Position numbers and translations under genes: made by a program | Assembly (NCBI RefSeq): GCF_900110775.1 | Contig: NZ_FOEP01000004.1 | Span: 7,538 to 71,537, forward strand | Reading direction: 5' to 3' | Source: Thalassovita taeanensis | GTDB lineage: Bacteria > Pseudomonadota > Alphaproteobacteria > Rhodobacterales > Rhodobacteraceae | Length of the DNA stretch: 64,000 bases | Shown: piece after piece, positions 18,858 to 27,748 of the stretch | Position numbering within the stretch: position 1 is the first letter of the stretch | How the letters are laid out: each line of letters opens with the position of its first letter | The notes under the pieces: generated by a model | Databases searched by the model: none | Seen by the model: only the letters and a program-made list of their open reading frames with translations | Told to the model about the DNA's origin: nothing

Positions 18858-20096
18858 ATGAATATGGCAGCCAAAACACACTCCCGCACCGCGCTTTGGA
18901 TCGCTGCCGCCGCCCTTGTCGTGGCGGCACTGACCTATGCTTTCTGGCCCCGGCCCACGTTGGTCGATCTGGGGCTGGTGACCCAAGGCCCCTTGCGTGT
19001 CACCATCAACGAAGAGGGCCGCACCCAGGTGCATGAACCCTATGTCGTCTCTACCCCGATCACCGGCCGCCTGATGCGACTTGAGGTCGAACCCGGCGAT
19101 CAGGTCACCGCCGGGGAAACTGTCGTGGCACGGATGCTGCCCACCTCGCCCACCGCCCTTGATGCCCGCACGCGCGAACAGGCCCGCGCCAGCGTCACCG
19201 CTGCCGAAGCCGCCCTGCGCGTGGCCGAGGCCGACCTGAACAAGGCCCGCGCCGACCGCGATCTGGCCGATGCCAACCTCGAACGCACACAGAAACTCTA
19301 TGACAGCGGCATCGCCAGCAAGGCCGCCCTTGATACCGATGCCCGCGCCTCTCGCGCCGCCAATGCGAACCTCGATACCGCCCGCGCCGCGATCTCCATG
19401 CGCGTGGCCGAGCTGAACAACGCCCGCGCCCTGCTGATCAGCTTTGATGATCACGGCCTCGCCAGCGCGATCTCGGCCCAGACGGAAAATGTGATCCCCC
19501 TGCACGCCCCCGCCTCGGGGCGCATCCTGCGGATCATGCAACGCTCGGAAATCACCCTGCCCGCAGGCACCCCGATCCTCGAGATTGGCGATATCACCCG
19601 TGACCTCGAAGTGCTGGCCGAAATGCTGTCCACCGACGCCGTGCAGATCCACACCGGCGATGCGGTCATCATCGACAATTGGGGCGGGCCGCAACCGCTG
19701 CTGGGCACCGTCGCGCGGATCGAACCCTGGGGGTTCACCAAAACCTCTGCCCTGGGGGTCGAGGAACAGCGCGTGCGCGTGACCGTCCACTTCACCGGGC
19801 CGCCCGATGACCGCGCCGCCCTTGGCCACGGCTTCCGGGTCGAGGTCCGCGTGGTGGTCTGGGACCAGCCCGATGCCACGATCGTCCCCTCCGGCGCGCT
19901 GTTTCGGCAGGGCGACGGCTGGGCGCTCTTTGTGGTCGAAGGCGGCACCGCGCATCAGCGCCCCGTCACCGTCGCCGCCAATAACGGGCTCGAGGCCGCG
20001 ATCGCCGATGGCATCACCCCCGGCGACACCATCGTACTCTATCCCCCCGCCGGGCTGGCCGATGGCACCCGCGTCGCCGCCCGCGCCGCCTACTAG
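18858..20096 (+). CDS. HlyD/RND-type periplasmic adaptor of the ABC exporter
   Basis: A 412-residue membrane-anchored adaptor. One N-terminal helix (AAAALVVAALTYAFW) is followed by a biotinyl-lipoyl half (GRLMRLEVEPGDQVTAGETV), a long coiled coil (about 100-190, Ala/Arg/Asp-rich, AEAALRVAEADLNKARADRD), the second lipoyl half (IPLHAPASGRILRI) and beta-barrel plus membrane-proximal domains. It starts one base after the permease stop, completing an ATPase-permease-adaptor operon. No outer-membrane TolC-type gene is adjacent, so the exit duct, if any, is encoded elsewhere. Confidence 0.9.
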   Translation: MNMAAKTHSRTALWIAAAALVVAALTYAFWPRPTLVDLGLVTQGPLRVTINEEGRTQVHEPYVVSTPITGRLMRLEVEPGDQVTAGETVVARMLPTSPTALDARTREQARASVTAAEAALRVAEADLNKARADRDLADANLERTQKLYDSGIASKAALDTDARASRAANANLDTARAAISMRVAELNNARALLISFDDHGLASAISAQTENVIPLHAPASGRILRIMQRSEITLPAGTPILEIGDITRDLEVLAEMLSTDAVQIHTGDAVIIDNWGGPQPLLGTVARIEPWGFTKTSALGVEEQRVRVTVHFTGPPDDRAALGHGFRVEVRVVVWDQPDATIVPSGALFRQGDGWALFVVEGGTAHQRPVTVAANNGLEAAIADGITPGDTIVLYPPAGLADGTRVAARAAY

Positions 20097-20198
20097 CCCG
20101 CTGTGCGCGGCACGAAATCATCCGCCCTGCGCTTTTAACATTTGCCAGCCGCCCCGCTTCAGGTCTTGAATGGACCGACATAATACGGAGCACGCGAT

Positions 20199-21635
20199 AT
20201 GGACCGTTATTCGGATTACGATGCAACCGGGCTGGCCGAACTGGTCCGCAACGGCCACGTCACCGCAGGCGAGCTGCTTGATGATGCCCTGCTGCGCGTC
20301 GAACAGCTCAACCCCGATCTCAACGCCGTTGTGCTGATGCAAGAGGACACGGCCCGCCGCAACATCGCCCGCGGCCTGCCCGATGGCCCGCTGAAAGGCG
20401 TGCCCTTCCTGATCAAGGATCTGGGCTGCGAAGCGGTGGATTTCCCCTCCAACAACGGCTCGAATCTGCTGGCGGGCACGACCTATCCGCGCGATTCTGC
20501 GATCTTTGAACGCATCGCCGCCACGGGCGTGGTCACCTTCGGGCGCACCACCTCGCCCGAAGGCGGCATTGGCGCGGCGACCGAATCTGCGGTCTACGGC
20601 GGCCCCACGCGCAACCCGTGGAACCTCGGCCATACCTCGGGCGGCTCCTCGGGTGGGTCCGGTGCTGCCGTGGCCGCCGGGATCGTGCCCGCCGCGCATG
20701 GCTCGGATGGCGGCGGCTCGGTGCGCATTCCCGCGTCATCCTGCGGGCTGTTCGGGTTCAAACCCACCCGCGCCCGCCTGCCCGACGGGCCATACGCGGG
20801 CGAAGGCTGGGCCGGGATGGCCATCGACGGTTTCCTCACCCGCTCGGTCCGCGACAGCGCCCTGCTGCTGGACATGTGCCAAGGCCCCGACCTTGGCGCG
20901 CCTTATGTCGCCCCGCCGCTGGCATCCAGTTTTCGCGCCGCCACTCAGCGCCCCTGCGGCCCGCTGCGCATTGGCTTGTGCGACACCACCCTGACCGGCA
21001 CGCCGATCAGCCCCGAATGCCGCGACGCGGTGCATGACGCCGCCGCTTTGCTGACCGATATGGGCCACCACGTCACCCCAACCCTGCCGCGCGCCGACAC
21101 CATGGGCATGATGCACGCTTGGACAATCATCGTCGCATGCGGCACCGCTTTGGGCATTCGCAAGGCGCTCACCGCGCGAAATCGCACCCTGCAACAGGGC
21201 GATATCGAAGGCGTTTCCCGCGGAGCGATGAAATATGCAGCAACTATATCCGGCGATAAATATCTCGAATGTGTCGGCATGATTCACGCCTATGGCCGTC
21301 AGATGGCGGCCGAGTTCCAAGCCTATGACATCCTGCTCACCCCCACCTTGGCCGAGCCCCCCGCCAAGACCGGGCGCTTCGCCCACACAACCGAAGACTA
21401 CGTCACCTATCGTACTGGCCCAGAAGGGATTTTTACCTATTCCCCCTTCTGCGCCGCCTTCAACGCCAGCGGTCAGCCAGCCGCCTCGGTTCCGCTGTGC
21501 TGGTCCCCCAAGGGCCTGCCGATCGGCATCCATCTGGCCGCCGCTTACGGGCAGGATGAGCAGCTGATTTCGCTGTGCTCAGATCTTGAGCGCGCACGCC
21601 CCTGGATCACCCGTCGCCCCCCGGTTTTCGTGTAA
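20199..21635 (+). CDS. Amidase (amidase signature family)
   Basis: Cytoplasmic amidohydrolase of 478 residues. The Ser-cisSer-Lys triad is visible: Lys73 in GVPFLIKDLG, Ser150 in HTSGGSSGGSGAAVA and the nucleophile Ser174 in GGGSVRIPAS. These enzymes hydrolyse linear amides; the substrate is not defined. The gene ends 59 bases before potA and points the same way. A carboxamide or acylated amine brought in by the transporter could be its substrate, but this is inference from position only. It is not GatA, because no gatB or gatC is nearby and the C-terminal half differs. Confidence 0.88.
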   Translation: MDRYSDYDATGLAELVRNGHVTAGELLDDALLRVEQLNPDLNAVVLMQEDTARRNIARGLPDGPLKGVPFLIKDLGCEAVDFPSNNGSNLLAGTTYPRDSAIFERIAATGVVTFGRTTSPEGGIGAATESAVYGGPTRNPWNLGHTSGGSSGGSGAAVAAGIVPAAHGSDGGGSVRIPASSCGLFGFKPTRARLPDGPYAGEGWAGMAIDGFLTRSVRDSALLLDMCQGPDLGAPYVAPPLASSFRAATQRPCGPLRIGLCDTTLTGTPISPECRDAVHDAAALLTDMGHHVTPTLPRADTMGMMHAWTIIVACGTALGIRKALTARNRTLQQGDIEGVSRGAMKYAATISGDKYLECVGMIHAYGRQMAAEFQAYDILLTPTLAEPPAKTGRFAHTTEDYVTYRTGPEGIFTYSPFCAAFNASGQPAASVPLCWSPKGLPIGIHLAAAYGQDEQLISLCSDLERARPWITRRPPVFV

Positions 21636-21694
21636 GGGCTTGCCAAAGCAAACGACTCCCCCTCATAATTTGATCAAAATATTCAGAGGTTGGA

Positions 21695-22765
21695 ATGACG
21701 GATACAATCGCAGTCGAAGCGAAATCAGCCCGAAAGACATATGGCCAGGGAACCGAGGCCGTCACCGCCCTCAAGGACGTTTCCGTTCAAATTTCCAAAG
21801 GCGAGTTTTTCACCCTGCTTGGCCCCTCCGGCTGCGGTAAGACCACGCTCCTGCGGCTGATTGCCGGGTTTGAAACACCCACCTCCGGCGAAATCTGGCT
21901 GGACGGCAAAGACATCTCCGCCGACCCGCCCAACAAGCGCCCCATCAACACGGTGTTCCAATCCTATGCGCTGTTTCCGCACCTGACCGTGGCGCAGAAT
22001 ATCGGCTTCGGTCTGGAAATGCTGGGCCGCCCGCGCAAGGAAGTGGCCGAGACCACGGCCGAAATGCTGGCCCTCGTGCGGATGGAATCGCTGGCCGGGC
22101 GCCGCACCGCGCAGCTTTCGGGCGGGCAGCAACAGCGCGTCGCCCTGGCCCGCGCACTGGCCCCGCGCCCCAAGGTGCTGCTGCTGGACGAACCGCTTTC
22201 AGCGCTCGATCTGAAACTGCGCAAGGAAATGCAATCCGAGCTGAAGCGCCTGCAAACCGAAACCGGCATCACCTTCATTTTCGTCACCCACGATCAGGAA
22301 GAGGCGCTGACCATGTCCGACCGGATCGGCGTGATGAGCGCAGGCAATATCCTGCAAATCGGCGCGCCGCGCGACATCTACACCAGCCCCGCCAACCGCT
22401 TCGTGGCCGATTTCATCGGTGAAACCAACTTCATCGACGCCACTGTTGACGCCACCGGCGCCACCCTGAGCGGCGGTCAGCATATCGACATCGCGCCACA
22501 GCGAATCGCCGGGCGGTCCGGCAAAATGACCCTCGCGCTGCGCCCCGAACAACTGCGCATCGTGCCTGCGGGCCATGGCCTGCCCGCCACCCTGACCCAC
22601 AGCGTTTATTTCGGCACCGACATCCACTGCCACCTCGCCCTGCCCGACGGCACCGAACTGGTCGCCCGAATGCAAGCCGCCGCCGACGGCTCTGCCGCCT
22701 ATACCCCCGGCACGCAGGTCGGCCTGATCCTGCCCCCCGACGCCATTCAGCTGCTGGAGGACTGA
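21695..22765 (+). CDS. potA: Spermidine/putrescine ABC importer, ATP-binding protein
   Basis: ATPase of a polyamine-type importer, 356 residues. Walker A is [17 protein letters not shown], signature [17 protein letters not shown], Walker [13 protein letters not shown] and H-loop [14 protein letters not shown]. The C-terminal TOBE-like regulatory domain (about 245-356) is present, as in PotA and related CUT1-type ATPases. It opens a tight potA-potB-potC-potD set: the permease gene follows after two bases. Polyamine specificity is inferred from the whole set, especially the binding protein. Confidence 0.92.
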   Translation: MTDTIAVEAKSARKTYGQGTEAVTALKDVSVQISKGEFFTLLGPSGCGKTTLLRLIAGFETPTSGEIWLDGKDISADPPNKRPINTVFQSYALFPHLTVAQNIGFGLEMLGRPRKEVAETTAEMLALVRMESLAGRRTAQLSGGQQQRVALARALAPRPKVLLLDEPLSALDLKLRKEMQSELKRLQTETGITFIFVTHDQEEALTMSDRIGVMSAGNILQIGAPRDIYTSPANRFVADFIGETNFIDATVDATGATLSGGQHIDIAPQRIAGRSGKMTLALRPEQLRIVPAGHGLPATLTHSVYFGTDIHCHLALPDGTELVARMQAAADGSAAYTPGTQVGLILPPDAIQLLED

Positions 22766-22767
22766 TC

Positions 22768-23679
22768 ATGCCCTCCTCCTCCGAAGACCTGGCCGAAACG
22801 GCCCGCGTCCGCCGCAACTGGCTGCTGTCGACGCCCGCGCTGGTGCTGCTGGCCCTCGGCGCCGCCGGGCCGCTGCTGATCGTCGCCGTCTATTCCTTCC
22901 TCGAGGCGGGTGAATATTCCGGCGTCGAATGGCGCTTCTCGCTGGATGCGTGGTTTCAGATCCTGTTCCACCGCGATATCTTCGATGACACGATCAGCCT
23001 TGCCGACGCCCACCTGACCATCTTCTGGCGCTCGGTCAAACTGTCGCTTCTGACCACGATCGCCACCTTTATCTTCGGCTTTCCAACGGCCTATTTCATC
23101 GCCACCCGCGCCCCGAAACAGCGCGCCCTGTGGCTGTTCCTGATCACAATTCCGTTCTGGACCAACCTGTTGATCCGCACTTTCGCGATCATGGAGGTCC
23201 TGCGCAATCAGGGCATCCTGAATACGCTCCTGATGAAGATTGGCCTGATCACCACCCCGATTCAGATCCTCTATACCGACACCGCCGTGCTGATCGGCAT
23301 GGCCTATGTATATCTGCCGCTGATGGTGCTGCCGATGTATGCCGCCATCGACCGCTTCGATTTCCGCCTGGTCGAGGCCGGATACGACCTCTACGCCAGC
23401 CGCTGGCAAGTGCTGCGCCGGGTCATCCTGCCCATCGTCAAACCGGGTGCCATCGCTGGATCGATCCTTGTCTTCGTGCCCTCGCTGGGGGCCTATGTTA
23501 CGCCGCGCGTGCTGGGCGGCGGCAAGAACATGATGATCGGCAACTTCATCGACCTGCAATTCGGACAGGGCCGCAACTGGCCACTGGGGGCCGCCCTGTC
23601 GATGGTGCTTCTGGTGATCGTGGGGGCCGCGCTGCTGGCCTATGTGCGCGTCTCGACCAAGGAGAACCCGCATGGCTAA
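22768..23679 (+). CDS. potB: Polyamine ABC importer permease PotB
   Basis: Inner-membrane permease of 303 residues with six predicted helices. The EAA loop, which docks on the ATPase, is EAGYDLYASRWQVLRRVILP (about 203-222). The first helix (STPALVLLALGAAGPLLIVAVY) is followed by the usual periplasmic segment of PotB proteins. Its last codons overlap the start of potC by eight bases. Confidence 0.92.
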   Translation: MPSSSEDLAETARVRRNWLLSTPALVLLALGAAGPLLIVAVYSFLEAGEYSGVEWRFSLDAWFQILFHRDIFDDTISLADAHLTIFWRSVKLSLLTTIATFIFGFPTAYFIATRAPKQRALWLFLITIPFWTNLLIRTFAIMEVLRNQGILNTLLMKIGLITTPIQILYTDTAVLIGMAYVYLPLMVLPMYAAIDRFDFRLVEAGYDLYASRWQVLRRVILPIVKPGAIAGSILVFVPSLGAYVTPRVLGGGKNMMIGNFIDLQFGQGRNWPLGAALSMVLLVIVGAALLAYVRVSTKENPHG

Positions 23680-24481
23680 TCGCATCAAACCCTTCTCGAT
23701 CACCCGCTTGCCAGGCTTCACCGCCATCGCGATGACCGCCTTCGCGATCCTCTATGTTCCGATTTTCACGCTGGTGATCTATTCCTTCAACGGCTCGCAA
23801 AGCGTCGCCATCTGGGGCGGGTTCTCGCTGGAATGGTATGCCGTCGCCTGGCAGAACACCCAAGTGCAAGAGGCCACGATCCGCTCGCTGATCATCGCCG
23901 CCAGCGCCGCCGTGATCGCCACGACCGTGGCCACAATGGCCGCGCTTGGCACCACCCGCACCGCGCAATTCAAGGGCCAGACGCTGATTTATGTGATGAT
24001 CAACCAACCCTTGATGGTCCCTGAAATCGTTACCGCCGTCGCCCTGCTGATCGTCTTCGCCGTGATCAAGGTCGCCACTGGATATACCGGGCTGGCCTAT
24101 CTCATTCTGGCGCATTCGGCCTTCTGCGTGCCCTTCGCCTATCTGCCGATCCGCGCCCGGCTCGAAGGCATGGACCTCAGCCTCGAAGTCGCCGCCGCCG
24201 ACCTTTACGCCAACCGCTGGCAAACCTTCCGCCGCGTGACCCTGCCGCTGGCCCTGCCCGGCATCATCGCGGGTTCGATGCTGGCCTTCGTGATCTCGCT
24301 CGACGATGTGATCATTACCGAGTTTGTCAAATCCGCCGGACAAGATACCCTGCCCACCTATATGCTGGGTCAGCTGCGCCGCGTCGTCACCCCTGAGGTC
24401 AACGCGATTTCCACCGCCCTTCTGGGCCTGACGATCCTGCTTCTGACCGCCTTTTTCTTACTGACACGAACGCGGGACTAA
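23672..24481 (+). CDS. potC: Polyamine ABC importer permease PotC
   Basis: Second permease of the importer, 269 residues and six predicted helices. The EAA loop is AAADLYANRWQTFRRVTLP. The SLDDVIITEF segment just before the last helices is highly characteristic of PotC/PotI proteins. The start at 23672 (MANRIKPF) is chosen because AAGGAGAA precedes it; the frame is open a little further upstream inside potB. Ends 50 bases ahead of potD. Confidence 0.93.
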   Translation: MANRIKPFSITRLPGFTAIAMTAFAILYVPIFTLVIYSFNGSQSVAIWGGFSLEWYAVAWQNTQVQEATIRSLIIAASAAVIATTVATMAALGTTRTAQFKGQTLIYVMINQPLMVPEIVTAVALLIVFAVIKVATGYTGLAYLILAHSAFCVPFAYLPIRARLEGMDLSLEVAAADLYANRWQTFRRVTLPLALPGIIAGSMLAFVISLDDVIITEFVKSAGQDTLPTYMLGQLRRVVTPEVNAISTALLGLTILLLTAFFLLTRTRD

Positions 24482-24531
24482 GCCCGCGCTTTGGCCCCCG
24501 AGGCCGAGCATTCAACAAGGAGAGACCTATT

Positions 24532-25557
24532 ATGAAAAAACTTCTCACATCCGTCGCCGCGCTGGCGACCGTGGCCAGCATGGCCTCGGCCGAGGGCGAG
24601 CTGAACATCTTCAACTGGGGCAACTATACCAACCCCGATCTGATCAAAAAATTCGAGGAAACATACGACGTCAAGGTCACGGTCACCGACTTCGACAGCA
24701 ACACCACCGCCCTGACCAAGATCGAGGCCGGCGGGCATGGGTTTGATATCGTCGTCCCGACCCACTCCTATATCCCGATCTACGTGGAAAAGGGCCTGCT
24801 GATGAAGCCCGGCATCCCCGAGATGGAAAACTACCACAACCTCGCGCCGCAATGGGTCGATGTCGATTGGGACCCCAAGCGTGAATATTCCGTGCCATGG
24901 CAGTGGGGCACCACCGGCGTTGCCGTCAACACCAAGGCCTATTCCGGTGACGTGAACACCGCCGCCATCTTCATGGACCCGCCCGCCGAACTGGTCGGCA
25001 AGGTCAACGTCGTGCCCGAAATGCAGGACGTGATTTCCATGGCGCTGATGTACGTTGGCGGCACTCCCTGCACCACCGACAAGACCATGCTCAAGGCCGC
25101 CCGCGACGCGCTTGTCGCCGCCAAGCCGAAATGGATGAGCATGGACTACGGCATGACTGAAAAGATGTCGAACGGCGACGTGATGGCCAGCGTAAACTGG
25201 AACGGCTCCACCTTCCGCATCCGCAACAACAACCCCGACGTGGTCTATGGCTACCCGAAAGAGGGCTATATCGTCTGGATGGACAACGCCGCGATCCTCA
25301 ACGACGCCAAGAACGCCGACAACGCCAAGCTGTTCATCAACTTCATCATGGATCCTGAAAACGCCGCGATGATTTCGTCCTTCGCGCGCTATGCCAACGG
25401 CATCACCGGGTCCGAGGCCTTCATGCCCGATGACATGAAAACCGCCCCGGAAATCGTTGTGCCCGCCGATCTGGTCGCCGCCGGTAAATTCACCGGCGCC
25501 TGCCCGAAAGAGGCACAGGACATGTACACCGCGATCTGGACCGAACTTCAGAAATAA
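24532..25557 (+). CDS. potD: Periplasmic spermidine/putrescine-binding protein PotD/PotF type
   Basis: Periplasmic solute-binding protein of 341 residues with a signal peptide cleaved after ASMASA (about residue 21). The mature start EGELNIFNWGNYTNPDLIKKF is the hallmark of polyamine-binding proteins. Polyamine-pocket residues appear in the expected places (NWG near the N-terminus, VPWQWGTTGVAVN in the middle, and the aromatic VWMDNAA). AAGGAGAG lies ahead of the start. It is the last gene of the pot cluster and is followed by a strong terminator. Confidence 0.92.
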   Translation: MKKLLTSVAALATVASMASAEGELNIFNWGNYTNPDLIKKFEETYDVKVTVTDFDSNTTALTKIEAGGHGFDIVVPTHSYIPIYVEKGLLMKPGIPEMENYHNLAPQWVDVDWDPKREYSVPWQWGTTGVAVNTKAYSGDVNTAAIFMDPPAELVGKVNVVPEMQDVISMALMYVGGTPCTTDKTMLKAARDALVAAKPKWMSMDYGMTEKMSNGDVMASVNWNGSTFRIRNNNPDVVYGYPKEGYIVWMDNAAILNDAKNADNAKLFINFIMDPENAAMISSFARYANGITGSEAFMPDDMKTAPEIVVPADLVAAGKFTGACPKEAQDMYTAIWTELQK

Positions 25558-25580
25558 CTCCAGCCCAATGGGCAACTTCT

Positions 25581-25606
25581 GGGGCCCGTTCGCGGGCCCC
25601 TTTTTT
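25581..25606 (+). terminator. Rho-independent terminator after potD
   Basis: Perfect 8-bp stem GGGGCCCG / CGGGCCCC with a TTCG tetraloop, followed by six T on the plus strand. It lies between convergent potD and znuB and touches the znuB stop codon. Confidence 0.92.
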
Positions 25607-26405
25607 ATGCCACCGCGCGCCGGATCAAATCGATCAGGCTCGCCACCGCAAACAACACAGCCGCAACGCAGACGATCGTTGGCCCGGTGGGCGTGTCGAA
25701 CACGAACGCCGCCTGTAATCCGCCCAGCGCCGACACTCCACCGATCACCGCCGCCATCACCGCCATCACCTCGGGCGTGCGTGCAAACGGTCGCGCCGCT
25801 GCGGCCGGCACGATCAGCATTGCCGCAATCAACAACACCCCCACCACCTTGATCGCCACCGCCACCACCAGCGCCAGCGCCAGCGTCAGCACCATCTGCT
25901 CGCGCTTGGGATCAATGCCGCTGGCATAGGCCAGATCCGGGTTCAGCGTCGCCGTCAGCAGCGCCGACCAGCGCCACGCCACGAGCGCCAGAACCATCGC
26001 CGCCCCGCCCCAGATCATCGCCAGATCCGGCTTGCCCACCGCCAGAATATCGCCAAACAGATACCCCATCAGGTCAATTCGGATTCCCTGCAGGAACGAC
26101 ACCGCCACCAATCCGAACGCCAGCGCCGAATGCGCCAGAACGCCCAGCAGCGTGTCCATCGCATAGCCCCGACCGCTCAGCGTGCTGACCGTGGTCGCCA
26201 TCGCCAACGACACCGCAAGCACCCCGGCGAACACCGACACATCGAAACTCAGCGCCAGGGCCACCCCCAGGATCGAGGCATGCGCCGTCGCATCACCGAA
26301 ATAGGCCATCCGCCGCCAGACCACGAAACACCCCAAAGGGGCCGCTGCCAGCGCCACGCCCAACCCCGCCAGCGCCGCGCGTATCAAAAAACTGTCCAGC
26401 ATCAT
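25605..26405 (-). CDS. znuB: Zinc ABC importer permease
   Basis: Inner-membrane permease of the ZnuB/MntB (ABC-3) family, 266 residues with seven or eight hydrophobic segments. Typical elements are LGCFVVWRRMAYFGDATAHASILG at the N-terminal side and VLLIAAMLIVPAAAARPFA near the C-terminus. Its start overlaps the znuC stop by four bases. Together with znuC, zur and the divergent znuA it forms a complete zinc uptake system. Specificity for zinc over manganese is inferred from Zur and from the His-rich binding protein. Confidence 0.93.
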   Translation of the reverse strand: MMLDSFLIRAALAGLGVALAAAPLGCFVVWRRMAYFGDATAHASILGVALALSFDVSVFAGVLAVSLAMATTVSTLSGRGYAMDTLLGVLAHSALAFGLVAVSFLQGIRIDLMGYLFGDILAVGKPDLAMIWGGAAMVLALVAWRWSALLTATLNPDLAYASGIDPKREQMVLTLALALVVAVAIKVVGVLLIAAMLIVPAAAARPFARTPEVMAVMAAVIGGVSALGGLQAAFVFDTPTGPTIVCVAAVLFAVASLIDLIRRAVA

Positions 26406-27166
26406 TGCGCCGCCTCATTCTCGTTTGCATGTGTATGGTCATGCCCGCAGCCCGCATCATGCGTGTGGTTGTGATCGTGCCGGTACAACGCCAGCGCCCC
26501 CTGCGTCCCGGTGCCGAACAGCGCCCGGTATTCCGGGGCCGAGGCGACAATCTCGGGCGTGCCGTGGCAACACACATGCCCGTTCAAGCACACCACCCGG
26601 TCGCTCGCGCTCATCACCACATGCAGCTCGTGACTGACCATCAACACGGCACAGCCCATCTCGCGCCGCACTTCCTCGATCTGCCGATAAAACGCCGCCG
26701 ATCCCGGCTGATCCAATCCCTGCGTCGCCTCATCCAGCAACAACAGGTCCGGCTTGTCCAACAAGGCCCGCGCCAGCAACACCCGCTGAAACTGCCCGCC
26801 CGACAGCCCCGCCATCTGCCGTTCGGCCAGATCCGGCACCCCGGCCTTGTCCAGCGCCGCCGCCGCCCGCGCCCGGCTCACCCGCCGTGGCAAACCCAGA
26901 AACCGCGCCACCGTTATCGGCAGCGTCGGATCAATATGCAGCCTCTGCGGCACATAGCCGATCCGCAGCCCCGGCGCCCGGCTGATCTGCCCGGCCGAAG
27001 GCTTCACCGCGCCGATAATCGCCCTCAACAGTGTTGATTTGCCCGATCCATTCGGCCCGACAATCGTCACGATCTCGCCCCGGTCGATGTGAAAATCCAC
27101 CCCCGACAACACTTCCGTGCTGCCCAGTTGCACACTCAGCCCACGCGTTTCAATCAATCGGCTCAT
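26402..27166 (-). CDS. znuC: Zinc ABC importer ATP-binding protein
   Basis: ATPase of 254 residues: Walker [17 protein letters not shown], signature LSGGQFQRVLLARALL, Walker B LLLLDEATQGLD and H-loop VLMVSHELHVVMSASD. The HVMSASDRVVCLNGHVCCHG segment is characteristic of ZnuC. The C-terminus is His-rich (HDHNHTHDAGCGHDHTH), which may bind zinc on the cytoplasmic side. The start overlaps the zur stop by four bases; the end overlaps znuB. Confidence 0.94.
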   Translation of the reverse strand: MSRLIETRGLSVQLGSTEVLSGVDFHIDRGEIVTIVGPNGSGKSTLLRAIIGAVKPSAGQISRAPGLRIGYVPQRLHIDPTLPITVARFLGLPRRVSRARAAAALDKAGVPDLAERQMAGLSGGQFQRVLLARALLDKPDLLLLDEATQGLDQPGSAAFYRQIEEVRREMGCAVLMVSHELHVVMSASDRVVCLNGHVCCHGTPEIVASAPEYRALFGTGTQGALALYRHDHNHTHDAGCGHDHTHANENEAAQ

Positions 27167-27651
27167 GCCTGCGCGACCTGCGCTGACTTGCAGCGCGGGC
27201 AGATGCCCTCGGCCTCCACCACGGCCTGCTCAATTTCGAAACCGGCAGCCTCTGCCGCCTTCCCCAACCGGCCTTTCGTCGGCTCCGCATCCGCCTCGGC
27301 CACCGCCGAACACAGCCGACAGATCAGAAACCCCGGCGTGTGGACCTGCCCGGGCCGCGCGCAGGATACAAAGGCATTCAGCCGCTCGACCTTATGGGCA
27401 AAACTATGTTTCACAAGGAAATCCAAGGCCCTGTACGCCACAGGTGGCTGTGATCCCAACCCCTCGTCGCGCAGAACATCCAGAATTTCATAGGCCCCCA
27501 TCGCCCGATGCTCTGACAGCAAAATCTCCAGTACCCGGCGCCGGACCGGTGTCAGCTGCAACCCCAGTTGCGTGCAAACGCCGTCCACCGCCGTCACCCC
27601 TTCCGAGATGCAGCTGGCGTGATTGTGTTTTTCAAATCCAAGCGCGGTCAT
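27163..27651 (-). CDS. zur: Zinc uptake regulator Zur (Fur family)
   Basis: A 162-residue Fur-family repressor. The winged helix-turn-helix occupies residues 30-85 (LTPVRRRVLEILLSEH ... AYRALDFLVKHSFAHKVE). Two CxxC pairs for structural zinc are present: ICRLCS and ICPRCK. The Cys/His content and the znuCB partnership favour Zur over Fur. It starts 40 bases from the nearest of two operator-like palindromes and is the first gene of zur-znuC-znuB, so it is probably autoregulated. Confidence 0.93.
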   Translation of the reverse strand: MTALGFEKHNHASCISEGVTAVDGVCTQLGLQLTPVRRRVLEILLSEHRAMGAYEILDVLRDEGLGSQPPVAYRALDFLVKHSFAHKVERLNAFVSCARPGQVHTPGFLICRLCSAVAEADAEPTKGRLGKAAEAAGFEIEQAVVEAEGICPRCKSAQVAQA

Positions 27652-27690
27652 GGCGGGTCCTTCGCTGTGATGCGGATTTCAGGGTTGTAA

Positions 27691-27705
27691 TGTTATATTA
27701 TACCA
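27691..27705. promoter_or_regulatory. Zur box 1 in the znuA/zur divergent promoter
   Basis: TGTTATATTATACCA matches the palindrome TGTTATAATATAACA at 13 of 15 positions. It lies inside a larger inverted repeat, GTTGTAA (27684-27690) and TTACAAC (27707-27713), which is exact. The position between zur and znuA suits repression of both directions by zinc-loaded Zur. Confidence 0.75.
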
Positions 27706-27722
27706 CTTACAACCTCGTCAGA

Positions 27723-27737
27723 TGTTATAAAATCACA
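27723..27737. promoter_or_regulatory. Zur box 2 upstream of znuA
   Basis: TGTTATAAAATCACA also matches TGTTATAATATAACA at 13 of 15 positions. Its centre is 32 bases (three helical turns) from box 1, so both would be bound on the same DNA face. It ends 11 bases before the chosen znuA start. Confidence 0.65.
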
Positions 27738-27748
27738 TGAGGTCCCCA

